Program-made: the position numbers and the translations under genes | Assembly: GCA_014239625.1 (NCBI GenBank) | Contig: JAAZYN010000064.1 | Location: 1 to 11,082 of the forward strand | DNA length: 11,082 bases | Source of the DNA: Myxococcales bacterium | GTDB taxonomy: Bacteria > Myxococcota_A > UBA9042 > PHBI01 > JAAZYN01 | Direction of reading: 5' to 3' | Notes under the pieces: generated by a model | What the model was told of the DNA's origin: nothing | What the model saw: the letters and a program-made list of their open reading frames with translations, nothing else | Databases searched by the model: none | Part shown: one piece after another, positions 1-6,440 of the stretch | How the letters are laid out: every line of letters starts with the position of its first letter | Numbering within the stretch: position 1 is the first letter of the stretch

Positions 1-2048
1 ACCACCACCAGGCCGCCTTTGGTCCCTCCAAAGGCCGCGCGGGTGCCTGCGTGGTTCAGGACGATCCTCATCGGCCCCTGGTCACTCCACGGGAGCATCG
101 CCATGGGAGCGCCCGTCGCTGTTCCCATCGAGACCCGATAAGGCCTCTTGACCGTCGGGACGTAGACCACCGCCGTCTGACCATCGCCGCTGAGTGCCCA
201 GGGCCCGCCCAGCTGGCCCACCTCGAGCGGACCCAGGGGCTCTGTCAGCGCCGTGGCGACGTTTGTAGCCGAATCCCAGACCATGACCCGACCCCCTTCA
301 TGCCCGATGGCCCGGCCGGACGAGTGATTCATACTGCGGGTGAACAAGGTGGTGCTGATAGGCAGCAGCGCGCCGCTCGCGGCGTCCAAACCCATAGGTG
401 TCGTCTGCACGCCAGATGCCACGACGATCGTCGACTCGGAGACATACGCCGCGTGCATGAAAGAGCGCGGGCTCCGCCAGCTGAGCGAGAGGTCATCGCA
501 GGCCCACAGGGAGGTTGACCTGGGCTCCAGACATAGGAACGACGTGCCGTTCGGCGAGAGGTAGCCTTGACGACAGGGCGCTACGGCCTCAGCCGACAGC
601 AGCTCGGCGTTGGCGGCCTCGTGGTACCGCGCGAGGACGCCGCGCGCCTCAGGGGACTCCACGCGAAGCAAGGCGTGCCCCGCCAAGATCTCCGCTTCGA
701 CCTGAGCGTGCGAGGCCTGCGCCTCCTGAGCCTGTTGAACCAGGATCTTGGCGAAATGTTGTTCGGCGCGCTCCAACGCAGCCGACGCGTGGGCCTCCGC
801 TCCGACGGCGCGGTCGCGGGCACTCAGGGCCGCCCGCTCCGCCGCATGGGCCCGATCCCTCTCATTCAACGTCTGAGAGTAGGACAGGCCGAAGACGATG
901 GCGGTGATCAAGAGCGCTGCGCCGGCGACGAGTAGCGGGAGGCGGAAGGCGGCGCCAAAGCGCTTGGCCTTGTCCCACGGGGAGTAGTCGTAGGCTCCCA
1001 CTCTTCGACCATCCAGGTACGCGGCCACGTCGACCGCCAGATGATGAGCGTTGGCGTATCGTCGCCTGGGATCCAGGGTCAACGCGCGGTCGACCACGGC
1101 GGCGAGCTCCACCGAGGTGCCTGGCGCCACATCCAGAACGCGCGGAATAGGGCCGCGGCGCAGGATCTCGAGGATCTCCTCGGTGCTGGCTCCGGTGTAC
1201 AGCCCTCGCTTGGACAGCACCTCGAACAGGATGGCCCCCAGACTCCATACGTCGGACGCTGGGCTCGCCGCCTCTGCGCGCGCTTGCTCGGGGCTCATGT
1301 ACGCCGGGGTCCCGACCCGGACCCCGGCGGCCGTCGCCTCTGCGGGCACGTCCGACGCAACGGGCACGTGAGAGGCGTCCCGCGGTGGGCTCTCCGGAGC
1401 TTCGGAACGCTCGCCCAGGGGTACCCGGGTCGCCACACCCCAATCGACGATCTGGGTCTCGCCAAACTCCCCCAACATGATGTTGGACGGCTTCAAGTCC
1501 CGGTGCACGATGCCGACGCTATGCGCGTAGGCCATGGCCTGGCAGACGGTCAGAAAATGGCGCAACACGATGTCATCGTCGCGGTCGCCGCTGGCCAGGA
1601 CCGTCGACAGGGACTCACCGCGAATGAGTCGCATGGTGAAGAAGAGGCGGCCATCTTCGGTCTCTCCGGCGTCGTGGACGGGCACGATGCCGGGATGTTG
1701 GAGCTGGGCCGTGATCAGGGCCTCCTGCACCAGGCGACGCTCGAGGCCGGCGACGTCACATGCGTCCGGACGCGCTTGCTTGAGCGCGACCTGGCGTCGC
1801 AGCTTGGTGTCGGTGATGATGGACACCTTCCCCATCCCGCCCAGAGCGATGAGCTGCGGGTGCTGATAGCGACTCCCCTGCTCGGATCCGAAGGGGTGCT
1901 GGGGCGAGAACCCTTCGGGCACGCCGGACAAGGCCACGTTGCTCAAGGGGAGCTCCCCGAGCCCCGCCACCGAGGCGTAGACCTGGTCGTCGCCATCGTC
2001 GCCGGCGGTCAAGCGGCACCCACAATGGGCGCTGAAGCCCGTCGGCAC
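1..2048 (-). CDS. Membrane-anchored Ser/Thr protein kinase with propeller-like sensor tail (C-terminus beyond window)
   Basis: Seen: an open minus frame from a stop at 2076-2078 to the left edge. Numbered from the GTG at 2046-2048, it has a glycine loop GGMGKV (70-75), the beta-3 lysine in VALK (K90), the catalytic loop HRDLKPSN (182-189, D184 and N189), DWG in place of DFG (202-204) and GTPAYMSPEQ (246-255). One hydrophobic helix lies at about 369-389 (near 885-945). An Ala/Arg/Glu-rich coiled-coil-like stretch follows, then a motif like SPEARGVLARYHEA and Trp/Gly-rich strands resembling WD40-type blades up to the edge. Known: such Hanks-type kinases are abundant in Myxococcota and Planctomycetes; the kinase domain is cytoplasmic and the tail after the helix lies outside the membrane. 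The activation segment is long, about 40 residues between DWG and GTPAY. No strong ribosome binding site decides the start; a Cys-containing N-terminus (HCGC, before the glycine loop) argues for an early start. Substrate unknown. Confidence 0.9.
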   Translation of the reverse strand, partial: MPTGFSAHCGCRLTAGDDGDDQVYASVAGLGELPLSNVALSGVPEGFSPQHPFGSEQGSRYQHPQLIALGGMGKVSIITDTKLRRQVALKQARPDACDVAGLERRLVQEALITAQLQHPGIVPVHDAGETEDGRLFFTMRLIRGESLSTVLASGDRDDDIVLRHFLTVCQAMAYAHSVGIVHRDLKPSNIMLGEFGETQIVDWGVATRVPLGERSEAPESPPRDASHVPVASDVPAEATAAGVRVGTPAYMSPEQARAEAASPASDVWSLGAILFEVLSKRGLYTGASTEEILEILRRGPIPRVLDVAPGTSVELAAVVDRALTLDPRRRYANAHHLAVDVAAYLDGRRVGAYDYSPWDKAKRFGAAFRLPLLVAGAALLITAIVFGLSYSQTLNERDRAHAAERAALSARDRAVGAEAHASAALERAEQHFAKILVQQAQEAQASHAQVEAEILAGHALLRVESPEARGVLARYHEAANAELLSAEAVAPCRQGYLSPNGTSFLCLEPRSTSLWACDDLSLSWRSPRSFMHAAYVSESTIVVASGVQTTPMGLDAASGALLPISTTLFTRSMNHSSGRAIGHEGGRVMVWDSATNVATALTEPLGPLEVGQLGGPWALSGDGQTAVVYVPTVKRPYRVSMGTATGAPMAMLPWSDQGPMRIVLNHAGTRAAFGGTKGGLVV

Positions 2049-2078
2049 AACGGGTTCACTGTGGGGCTCGCGCCTCTA

Positions 2079-2616
2079 GCCGGCATGTGCCACGGCGCTT
2101 CGAGGGAAACCGCTACGGCGTTGCGCTGACACCCTCGGCGCGGACCGGGGTGTGGCGGCGCTGTGTTCGACGGCCGCCGAGATGTCGCGCTTGTCAACGT
2201 TGCGGCTCCACGGGCCACAGCCCAACGGCTTCGACATGTGACGGCCACCGCGCGCGTGCCCGAGCACGTTTCAGCCGGTCCCGATAGAGAGTAGATTGCA
2301 TCATCTAAATGAGTCTCAGGCGTGAGGGGAGGCGCTCCTGCGACGGCAAGGTACACATGGTAGCACAATGTCACATCAGAAGGTGACCGACGCCCTCGCC
2401 CCGACAGTAGCACGGAGCGGGACCGCACATCGGGTTGGTGCCGCTCAACCAGCGCGGAGGCCCGGCGGAGCGTGATTTGAGAGCGCCGGGCGCCGAGGGT
2501 GGAGCCTGCAGTCTGTCCAGCGTCCAGCCGCTGGACCCACAGGCCATCTTATAGGCATCAAAAGCGGCACACGCGGAGTCTCCTCTGGCTGGCCAGCTCT
2601 GCTCGGGAGTCCAACC
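2079..2616. other. Intergenic region upstream of the kinase gene
   Basis: No reading frame here looks protein-like; the open frames on both strands are Arg/Ser/Pro-rich, as expected from GC-rich non-coding DNA. The part at about 2280-2390 is noticeably less GC-rich than its surroundings and is the most likely place for the minus-strand kinase promoter, but I could not assign convincing -35 and -10 boxes. A hairpin at 2515-2536 is listed separately. Confidence 0.5.
2515..2536. repeat. Perfect 8-bp inverted repeat (hairpin)
   Basis: The arms GTCCAGCG (2515-2522) and CGCTGGAC (2529-2536) are perfectly complementary around a 6-base loop. The hairpin lies about 80 bp beyond the stop of the minus-strand cytochrome P460 gene, so it could end that transcript. 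Neither side has a T-run, so it is not a standard intrinsic terminator. Confidence 0.35.
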
Positions 2617-3060
2617 TCACTGCTGGCGCGGCTGGTAGCTGGTGAAGATCCAATCGAGGCTCTGGGCGCCCCGATGGCAGTCGACGCAGACCTCTGGCCC
2701 GGCCGGGATCAGGCGCAGCTCCTCGTCGACGAAGTTGCGCGTGTATTCGGCCCAGTCCCAGACTCCGCCCTCCTTGTGAGCGGTGGCGACCAGCCAGGAG
2801 AAGTCCTGACCGTCGCGCCGCGAGGACTTGACGATCAGAGTCCCCTCGGGAAAGGGTCTCCGCGTGGCGCCGGTCTCATCCACGAGCTGATCGAGGGTAA
2901 GATCGCACGCATAGACTCGCTTGAACCCCTCGTGGGGGTCGTCGTCGTGAGGAGGAACCTCGTCGGTGGTCAGCTCGATGCAACGCGTCTCGAAGCCGGC
3001 GATGGCGTCGGGTAACGGCGTCCCACAGGCGCTGCACAAAGCGATCACGATGCTCAGCAT
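2617..3060 (-). CDS. Cytochrome P460-family lipoprotein (c-type haem)
   Basis: Seen: 147 aa from the ATG at 3058-3060. The N-terminus MLSIVIALCSAC is a short hydrophobic signal ending at Cys, probably a lipoprotein signal, though the -3 position is Cys rather than Leu. The body carries PFPEGTLIVKSSRR (69-82), the aromatic run FSWLVAT (87-93) and VWDWAEY (100-106). The C-terminus has the haem motif CVDCH (125-129), then RGAQSLDWIFTSY. This order (Phe-Pro-x-Gly-Thr, a Trp/Tyr-rich middle, Cys-x-x-Cys-His, then D-x-x-F-T) is that of the cytochrome P460 domain. Known: P460 haems are crosslinked to a lysine in nitrifiers and oxidise hydroxylamine; many non-nitrifiers carry family members of unknown role. 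Inference: a periplasmic, membrane-tethered redox or NO-handling protein. The frame stays open upstream to 3279 but gives no signal peptide there, so 3060 is the better start. No clear ribosome binding site. The start overlaps the divergent gene at 3050. Confidence 0.8.
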   Translation of the reverse strand: MLSIVIALCSACGTPLPDAIAGFETRCIELTTDEVPPHDDDPHEGFKRVYACDLTLDQLVDETGATRRPFPEGTLIVKSSRRDGQDFSWLVATAHKEGGVWDWAEYTRNFVDEELRLIPAGPEVCVDCHRGAQSLDWIFTSYQPRQQ

Positions 3061-3070
3061 AGGGATCGCT
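3040..3070. repeat. 31-bp imperfect palindrome holding both divergent start codons
   Basis: The left arm (3040-3054) and right arm (3056-3070) are complementary at 13 of 15 positions around a central C at 3055. The core is ATGCT-C-AGCAT (3050-3060), so an ATG on each strand begins inside it and both predicted proteins start Met-Leu-Ser-Ile. It may be an operator or simply a consequence of two overlapping signal-peptide starts. Confidence 0.5.
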
Positions 3071-3562
3071 CTGACGGCCGCCCCCGGGCGGTCCCATGCG
3101 GCGCAGCCTTCGGGGATGGAGGCTGGCTGGACGGTGACGGTGGCCGGTGGTGTTTCGCTGTTCACGTTCAGTCGCTCGACGGCGTTGGAGCATCTGATGA
3201 AGCCACACTTCAGGCTACGATTCGACCATCGATTGCACCCGATGTTCCGGATCGGAGCAGAGCTCTCAGCGGTGGCCACCGCGTCCAGCGGCTACGGCCT
3301 GTGGGGAGCCACCCTGACGGGGCGGATGATCATGTGGTCGTCCGTCGACGGAGAGCTCGGGCTGGCCTGGGGCATCGGGATCGGACATGGCGCCCGGATC
3401 CTCGACCACCAGCTGCGCCCATCAGCGACGCTGGTGCCTTACAGCCACGTTGGAGTGGAGTCCCGCTGGCATGTAGGGTCCGGCGTGTTGCTTGGGCTCG
3501 AGGTGCTGTTCGAGCACCTCAGCGTGCTCAGCGGTGGGCTGAGCATCGGCTATGCCCTCTGA
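3050..3562 (+). CDS. Secreted, outer-membrane beta-barrel-like protein of unknown function
   Basis: Seen: 170 aa from the ATG at 3050. The N-terminus MLSIGIALTAAPGRSHAA is a hydrophobic segment ending in a signal-peptidase-like SHA-A site, followed by alternating aromatic/small residues with many Gly (for example VTVAGGVSLF, GYGLWGATL, ELGLAWGIGIG, GGLSIGYAL). The last strand ends in hydrophobic residues at the C-terminus, as in small outer-membrane barrels. I do not recognise a named family. The start is uncertain: an AGGAGG at 2950-2955 lies 10 bases before an in-frame GTG at 2966, which would add 28 residues (with Arg and Lys before the hydrophobic core) and overlap the opposite P460 gene by about 95 bp. 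The ATG at 3002 is another option. The GST gene follows after 29 bp on the same strand. Confidence 0.6.
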   Translation: MLSIGIALTAAPGRSHAAQPSGMEAGWTVTVAGGVSLFTFSRSTALEHLMKPHFRLRFDHRLHPMFRIGAELSAVATASSGYGLWGATLTGRMIMWSSVDGELGLAWGIGIGHGARILDHQLRPSATLVPYSHVGVESRWHVGSGVLLGLEVLFEHLSVLSGGLSIGYAL

Positions 3563-3591
3563 CCTGGACCCACCACGACGGGAGACTCCCC

Positions 3592-4230
3592 ATGAACGAG
3601 TGGACGCTCACCTATTTTGACTTCGACGGCGGCCGCGGAGAGGAGTGCCGCCTGGCGCTCAACATCGCCGGCGTCCACTTCACCGACGATCGCATCCCCG
3701 TCGGCTCTTGGGTGGAGCGCAAACCCTCGACGCCGTTCGGCGCGGTCCCCGTACTCGATGTCCCGGGCGAGGGGCTCCTCGCCGACTCTACCGCGATCAT
3801 CCGATACATCGGGCGGGCTCATGGATTGCACCCGGACGATCCCATGGAGGCAGCACGACACGACGCGATCATGGCCGAAGCGGAGACATTGAGGCAGACC
3901 GTCGCCCCATCTCTGTTCGAGCGAGACCAGACCAAGAAAAAGGCGATGCGCGAGACCCTCGCGCTGAGCTATCTGCCGCGCTGGGCCGGTCAGATTGAGC
4001 GCCAGATCGCTGGCCCGTTCATCAGCGGCGAGAGGCTCCACGTAGCCGACCTGAAACTCTACGTCGTCGCGCGTTGGTTCATCAGTGGGACGCTCGATCA
4101 TGTCCCCAGCGATGTGTTCGACGCGTTCGAGATCCTTACGCGGCTGCACGACGCGGTCGCAGCGCACCCCGGAGTCCTCGACTGGTATGCCAAACGGCGG
4201 AGCCGCGCGGGCTCGGCTGACACCACGTGA
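3592..4230 (+). CDS. Glutathione S-transferase, sigma-class-like
   Basis: Seen: 212 aa, ATG at 3592 with GGGAGA about 7 bases upstream. The N-terminal thioredoxin-like domain has Tyr8 in LTYFDFDGGRGEECR, the usual catalytic tyrosine position in sigma-class enzymes. The cis-proline segment is FGAVPVLDV (49-57, P53), and the glutathione-binding ADSTAIIRYIGR is at 64-75. The helical C-terminal domain follows, with PFISGERLHVADLKLYV (142-158); His150 replaces the usual Ser/Thr of the N-capping box before D153. Length and domain order are complete. Known: cytosolic GSTs conjugate glutathione to electrophiles or reduce peroxides. Inference: detoxification, probably co-transcribed with the upstream secreted protein (29-bp gap). 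An upstream extension in the same frame is Arg-rich, overlaps the previous gene and is rejected. The exact substrate cannot be told. Confidence 0.93.
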   Translation: MNEWTLTYFDFDGGRGEECRLALNIAGVHFTDDRIPVGSWVERKPSTPFGAVPVLDVPGEGLLADSTAIIRYIGRAHGLHPDDPMEAARHDAIMAEAETLRQTVAPSLFERDQTKKKAMRETLALSYLPRWAGQIERQIAGPFISGERLHVADLKLYVVARWFISGTLDHVPSDVFDAFEILTRLHDAVAAHPGVLDWYAKRRSRAGSADTT

Positions 4231-4551
4231 GCTCAGCGCTGTCGCAGGCCCGTTGCACCCGCGACGCGCGGGCGGCGGCTCTCGTCATCCGCGGGAGGCC
4301 CGGCGGCGTCCTTTGAGGACACGGCGTCGGCGCCCCGACGGCGCCGGATTCGACCCGTCGGCCTGGGGTGTCTGAGGGCGCTTTGAGCCGTTCCACGGAG
4401 CCGAAGCGCTGACACGCGTGGCACAGAGCCGGGAGGCTGGTGAGGTCTTGTTCGACCGCCGCCGAGCCGGAGGCCGGTCGCGCGGGTCAGCGCTGCACGT
4501 CTGCCGGCGGGAGGGCCGCGAACCACGCGAGTCGTGCCTCGAGGCGGCGCC
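4231..4551. other. Intergenic region between convergent genes
   Basis: Lies between the 3' ends of the GST (+) and the muramidase (-). No convincing gene. An inverted repeat CCGACGG (4335-4341) / CCGTCGG (4355-4361) could form a hairpin with a 13-base loop; it has no T-run, so a role as a two-way terminator is only a guess. The part next to the muramidase stop (about 4487-4558) holds a short protein-like frame in the minus -1 frame, see findings. Confidence 0.4.
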
Positions 4552-5316
4552 CTACTCCGCGACCTGCCCCCGGAGATACGCCACCCGCGCCAGGTAGCGA
4601 TTGGTGTCGATGTTGCCCCAGAGCTCGCGGTTGTTGAGCAGGCCGAGCATCCCCGACCAGTCGCTCTCGGCCGTGATCCGCGCAAAATCGTGGGCTTCCC
4701 ACTTACTGCGGGTCATGTCACCGCGGTAGAACAGGTCGACGAGCACGTCGCGCATGAGCTCGTGGGCGGCGTCGAGGTCGGTGCCGGTCCACTTCTTCAG
4801 CAGCTTCTTGGCGTACGCGTACTTCTCCATATAAACGACATCGAACAGGTTCTTTTGCTCCTCGGGGGAGATCTCCAGACCCGAGTTGCCCTTGCAGAAA
4901 CGCGCCGCTTCCTTGCCGCTCAGACCCGCCCCTTGGCTCATCTTGGCGGCGGTCGAGGCGTCGACTCCGGCGGCCCGGAGATCCGCCTTCACCTCGTCAG
5001 CGGTGCGATGCTTCATGTCGTAGCCGCGCCCGATGGTGACGCCGCTCCAAGCGCCAGGGCAGTGCAGAATGCGCGAATGGTAGGCACCCGACGGCGGGTT
5101 CTCGAGCCCCTCGTTGTCAAAGGTCAGCTGGCCACGAGGGACGGTGTAGGGATCGTCGCTGTCTTCTGGCTGCGGATGCGGCGACAGCGCCGCCTGCTGA
5201 GCGTCGTACCCGTCGGCGCCGCGGGCGGCTTGACGCGTGCGCTCGCGGGATTGCGGATCCTCGTCGTGCTCCGGGCGCGGGCGCGGGCGAGGACGCGATG
5301 AAGCTTTAAATGTCAC
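4552..5316 (-). CDS. Pesticin/T4-lysozyme-like muramidase domain protein
   Basis: Seen: 254 aa from a GTG at 5314-5316, preceded on its strand by GGAGG 5 bases away, which decides this start over the longer open frame to 5445. Residues 1-60 are low-complexity: an Arg-Pro repeat (8-15), acidic patches and GADGYDAQQAALSP (33-46). The catalytic domain starts at about 60: FDNEGLE with E69, then GVTIGRGYDMK (92-102) with T94 and D100. A helical region with GLSGKEAARFCK and NLFDVVY follows. The Thr-to-Asp spacing of six matches pesticin (T201/D207), and the Glu precedes Thr by 25 residues against 23 in pesticin. Known: this fold cleaves the glycan backbone of peptidoglycan. Inference: a lytic enzyme or toxin. 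No signal peptide or membrane helix, so export would need an injection system, lysis, or the disordered N-terminus as a loading signal. No immunity gene is obvious. Confidence 0.75.
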   Translation of the reverse strand: MTFKASSRPRPRPRPEHDEDPQSRERTRQAARGADGYDAQQAALSPHPQPEDSDDPYTVPRGQLTFDNEGLENPPSGAYHSRILHCPGAWSGVTIGRGYDMKHRTADEVKADLRAAGVDASTAAKMSQGAGLSGKEAARFCKGNSGLEISPEEQKNLFDVVYMEKYAYAKKLLKKWTGTDLDAAHELMRDVLVDLFYRGDMTRSKWEAHDFARITAESDWSGMLGLLNNRELWGNIDTNRYLARVAYLRGQVAE

Positions 5317-5711
5317 TGCTGCCTCCAACGTATTGAGGAGGACCGACCTGATGACCCCGAGACGGGGATACCCTACACGTTGTTGTTCCACGACGCGATG
5401 GCTACCGCCCGCCACGCGCGCGCAGAGATGGCGGATGCCCACCACGGCTTGCCGACCACCGCAACATCGAGCGATCCCCTCCGGCGTTCGACGGCGGCCC
5501 TCTGCTCCGCTGCGGTTTCAGAGCCCATTGGACCGGCCGGGTCGGCGTGCGATAGCTCGAGCTACCGGGGTGGAGAGGGGAAAACGCGGCGCGGACCGGC
5601 AGGCGGCGACGCGGCGCGACACAACCGTCGAGCTCGCCACGGCGAGCTGGCGCCCGGCAGCGCGGCGGACCCGCCGGTCGCAGCCGGAGAGACGTGCAAC
5701 ATCCGGGCTAA
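5317..5711. other. Intergenic region upstream of the muramidase gene
   Basis: No supported gene; the open plus frames crossing it are rich in Arg/Ala/Pro and have no ribosome binding site or recognisable domain. It presumably holds the minus-strand promoter of the muramidase, whose leader runs from 5317 upward, but no clear -35/-10 pair is visible. It borders the MITE-like element at 5712. Confidence 0.45.
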
Positions 5712-5892
5712 CCCGCATTTCTCACCAGACTTCGGCTGCAACCTTCGGATGGGCAGGCGCTACGAGCGCGTGCTCCCTCCGCCGACCTGCGACGTACGGC
5801 CAGTACGACTCGGCCGGCTCCGGTCCGCGCCACGCTCGTACCACCTACTCCTCCTCGGTTTCGCTCGAGCTCTGGTGAGAAATGCGGGCTAA
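5708..5892. mobile_element. MITE-like element: 177 bp with 18-bp perfect inverted ends and CTAA duplication
   Basis: Seen: cccgcatttctcaccaga at 5712-5729 and its exact reverse complement at 5871-5888; complementarity stops at the next inner base. The same four bases CTAA stand just outside both ends (5708-5711 and 5889-5892), as expected for a target-site duplication. The 141-bp interior has no open frame of useful size and contains a second inverted pair (TACGAGCG 5761-5768, CGCTCGTA 5833-5840). Inference: a non-autonomous element mobilised by a transposase elsewhere in the genome. An AT-leaning 4-bp duplication would suit, for example, the IS1380 group, but I cannot assign the family. The right-hand CTAA contains the stop codon of the neighbouring minus-strand gene (TAG at 5889-5891), so the insertion sits exactly at that gene's end without damaging it. 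Confidence 0.8.
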
Positions 5893-6317
5893 GGCTCCTC
5901 CCCTGAAGGGCTGTGTGTCTCTGACTCCTCGCTCTCCGCCGCCTGCAGGAGGGCGCCGAAGAGACCCGCGAAGTCCAGCTCGAGGTGAGGCGTCTCGGCT
6001 CCCTCCGCGTCCCCGATCTCTTTGGTGGCCACGTTCGTGATCGACGAGATCACTCCGTTCATCACGTGGAGGACCAGCGGCCCCGCGTGCTTCGCCACAA
6101 AATCGGGACCGATCTCCAGAGGCTTGCCCTCATTGGGCATCAGGCCCTGAGCCTTCAGGTAGCTCGCGAGCAGACCGACGAGCTGAGTCTGGACCGCCGC
6201 GTCCGCCTCGTCGTCGGACGGGAGCATGTCCGAGAGCCCGAGCTCGCTGTCCAATTCACGCCAGGCTCTCTGTAACTCATCTTCCGACCCGCCCTGGGGA
6301 GCGCCTTCGTCATCCAT
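5889..6317 (-). CDS. Small acidic protein of unknown function
   Basis: 142 aa from the ATG at 6315-6317, with GAGG about 7 bases upstream; the open frame continues to 6398 but adds only an Arg/Lys-rich stretch and is not preferred. I do not recognise a family. Visible: strongly acidic ends (MDDEGAPQGGSEDE at 1-14, ESEESETHSPSGEEP at 128-142), a helical middle with QLVGLLASYLKAQGL (45-59), and a hydrophobic run GPLVLHVMNGVISSITNVA (79-97) that is probably a buried helix rather than a membrane span. No signal peptide or cysteines. It lies between the GNAT gene (123 bp upstream) and the MITE, with the muramidase beyond, all on one strand; a chaperone, adaptor or immunity role for the muramidase is possible but has no direct support. 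The base preference fits a real gene and a promoter-like pair lies upstream. Confidence 0.7.
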   Translation of the reverse strand: MDDEGAPQGGSEDELQRAWRELDSELGLSDMLPSDDEADAAVQTQLVGLLASYLKAQGLMPNEGKPLEIGPDFVAKHAGPLVLHVMNGVISSITNVATKEIGDAEGAETPHLELDFAGLFGALLQAAESEESETHSPSGEEP

Positions 6318-6366
6318 TGGAGACCTCGTCCGCACGCTGGTTCGGCGGCGCCGTTGCTTATCCTTG

Positions 6367-6398
6367 CCAATATATTGGGACTTGAGTCTCGACCGCAA
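6367..6398 (-). promoter_or_regulatory. Sigma-70-like promoter with palindromic -10 region
   Basis: On the minus strand TTGCGG (6393-6398) and TATATT (6369-6374) are separated by 18 bases: three and five of six consensus positions. Transcription would start near 6362, about 45 bases before the start of the small acidic protein. The -10 box lies inside a perfect 12-bp palindrome CCAATATATTGG (6367-6378), the most AT-rich spot nearby, so it could also be an operator. Confidence 0.4.
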
Positions 6399-6440
6399 GC
6401 TGTCAGCGCCAGCGGGTGACGCGGGAGCTGCTCGCCCGGG

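Noticed and set aside
1041..2129. 362-aa plus-strand open frame
   Set aside because: Lies antisense to the kinase domain, whose conserved motifs are clear on the minus strand; the plus product has no recognisable domain and is a GC-driven shadow.
2009..2428. 139-aa minus-strand frame upstream of the kinase
   Set aside because: No protein-like pattern, no ribosome binding site, and it overlaps the kinase N-terminus in another frame.
4136..4396. Minus-strand frame with a Cys-x-x-Cys-like stretch extending upstream (around 4400)
   Set aside because: ALCHACQRF briefly suggests a zinc ribbon, but there is no start with a ribosome binding site, the rest is low-complexity and it overlaps the end of the GST gene.
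5237..5892. Plus-strand frames of 213 and 170 aa over the intergenic region and MITE
   Set aside because: Low-complexity products crossing the muramidase start and the inverted ends. One ends in ALVRNAG at the right end of the element, which might be a trace of a transposase end, but nothing upstream looks like a transposase.
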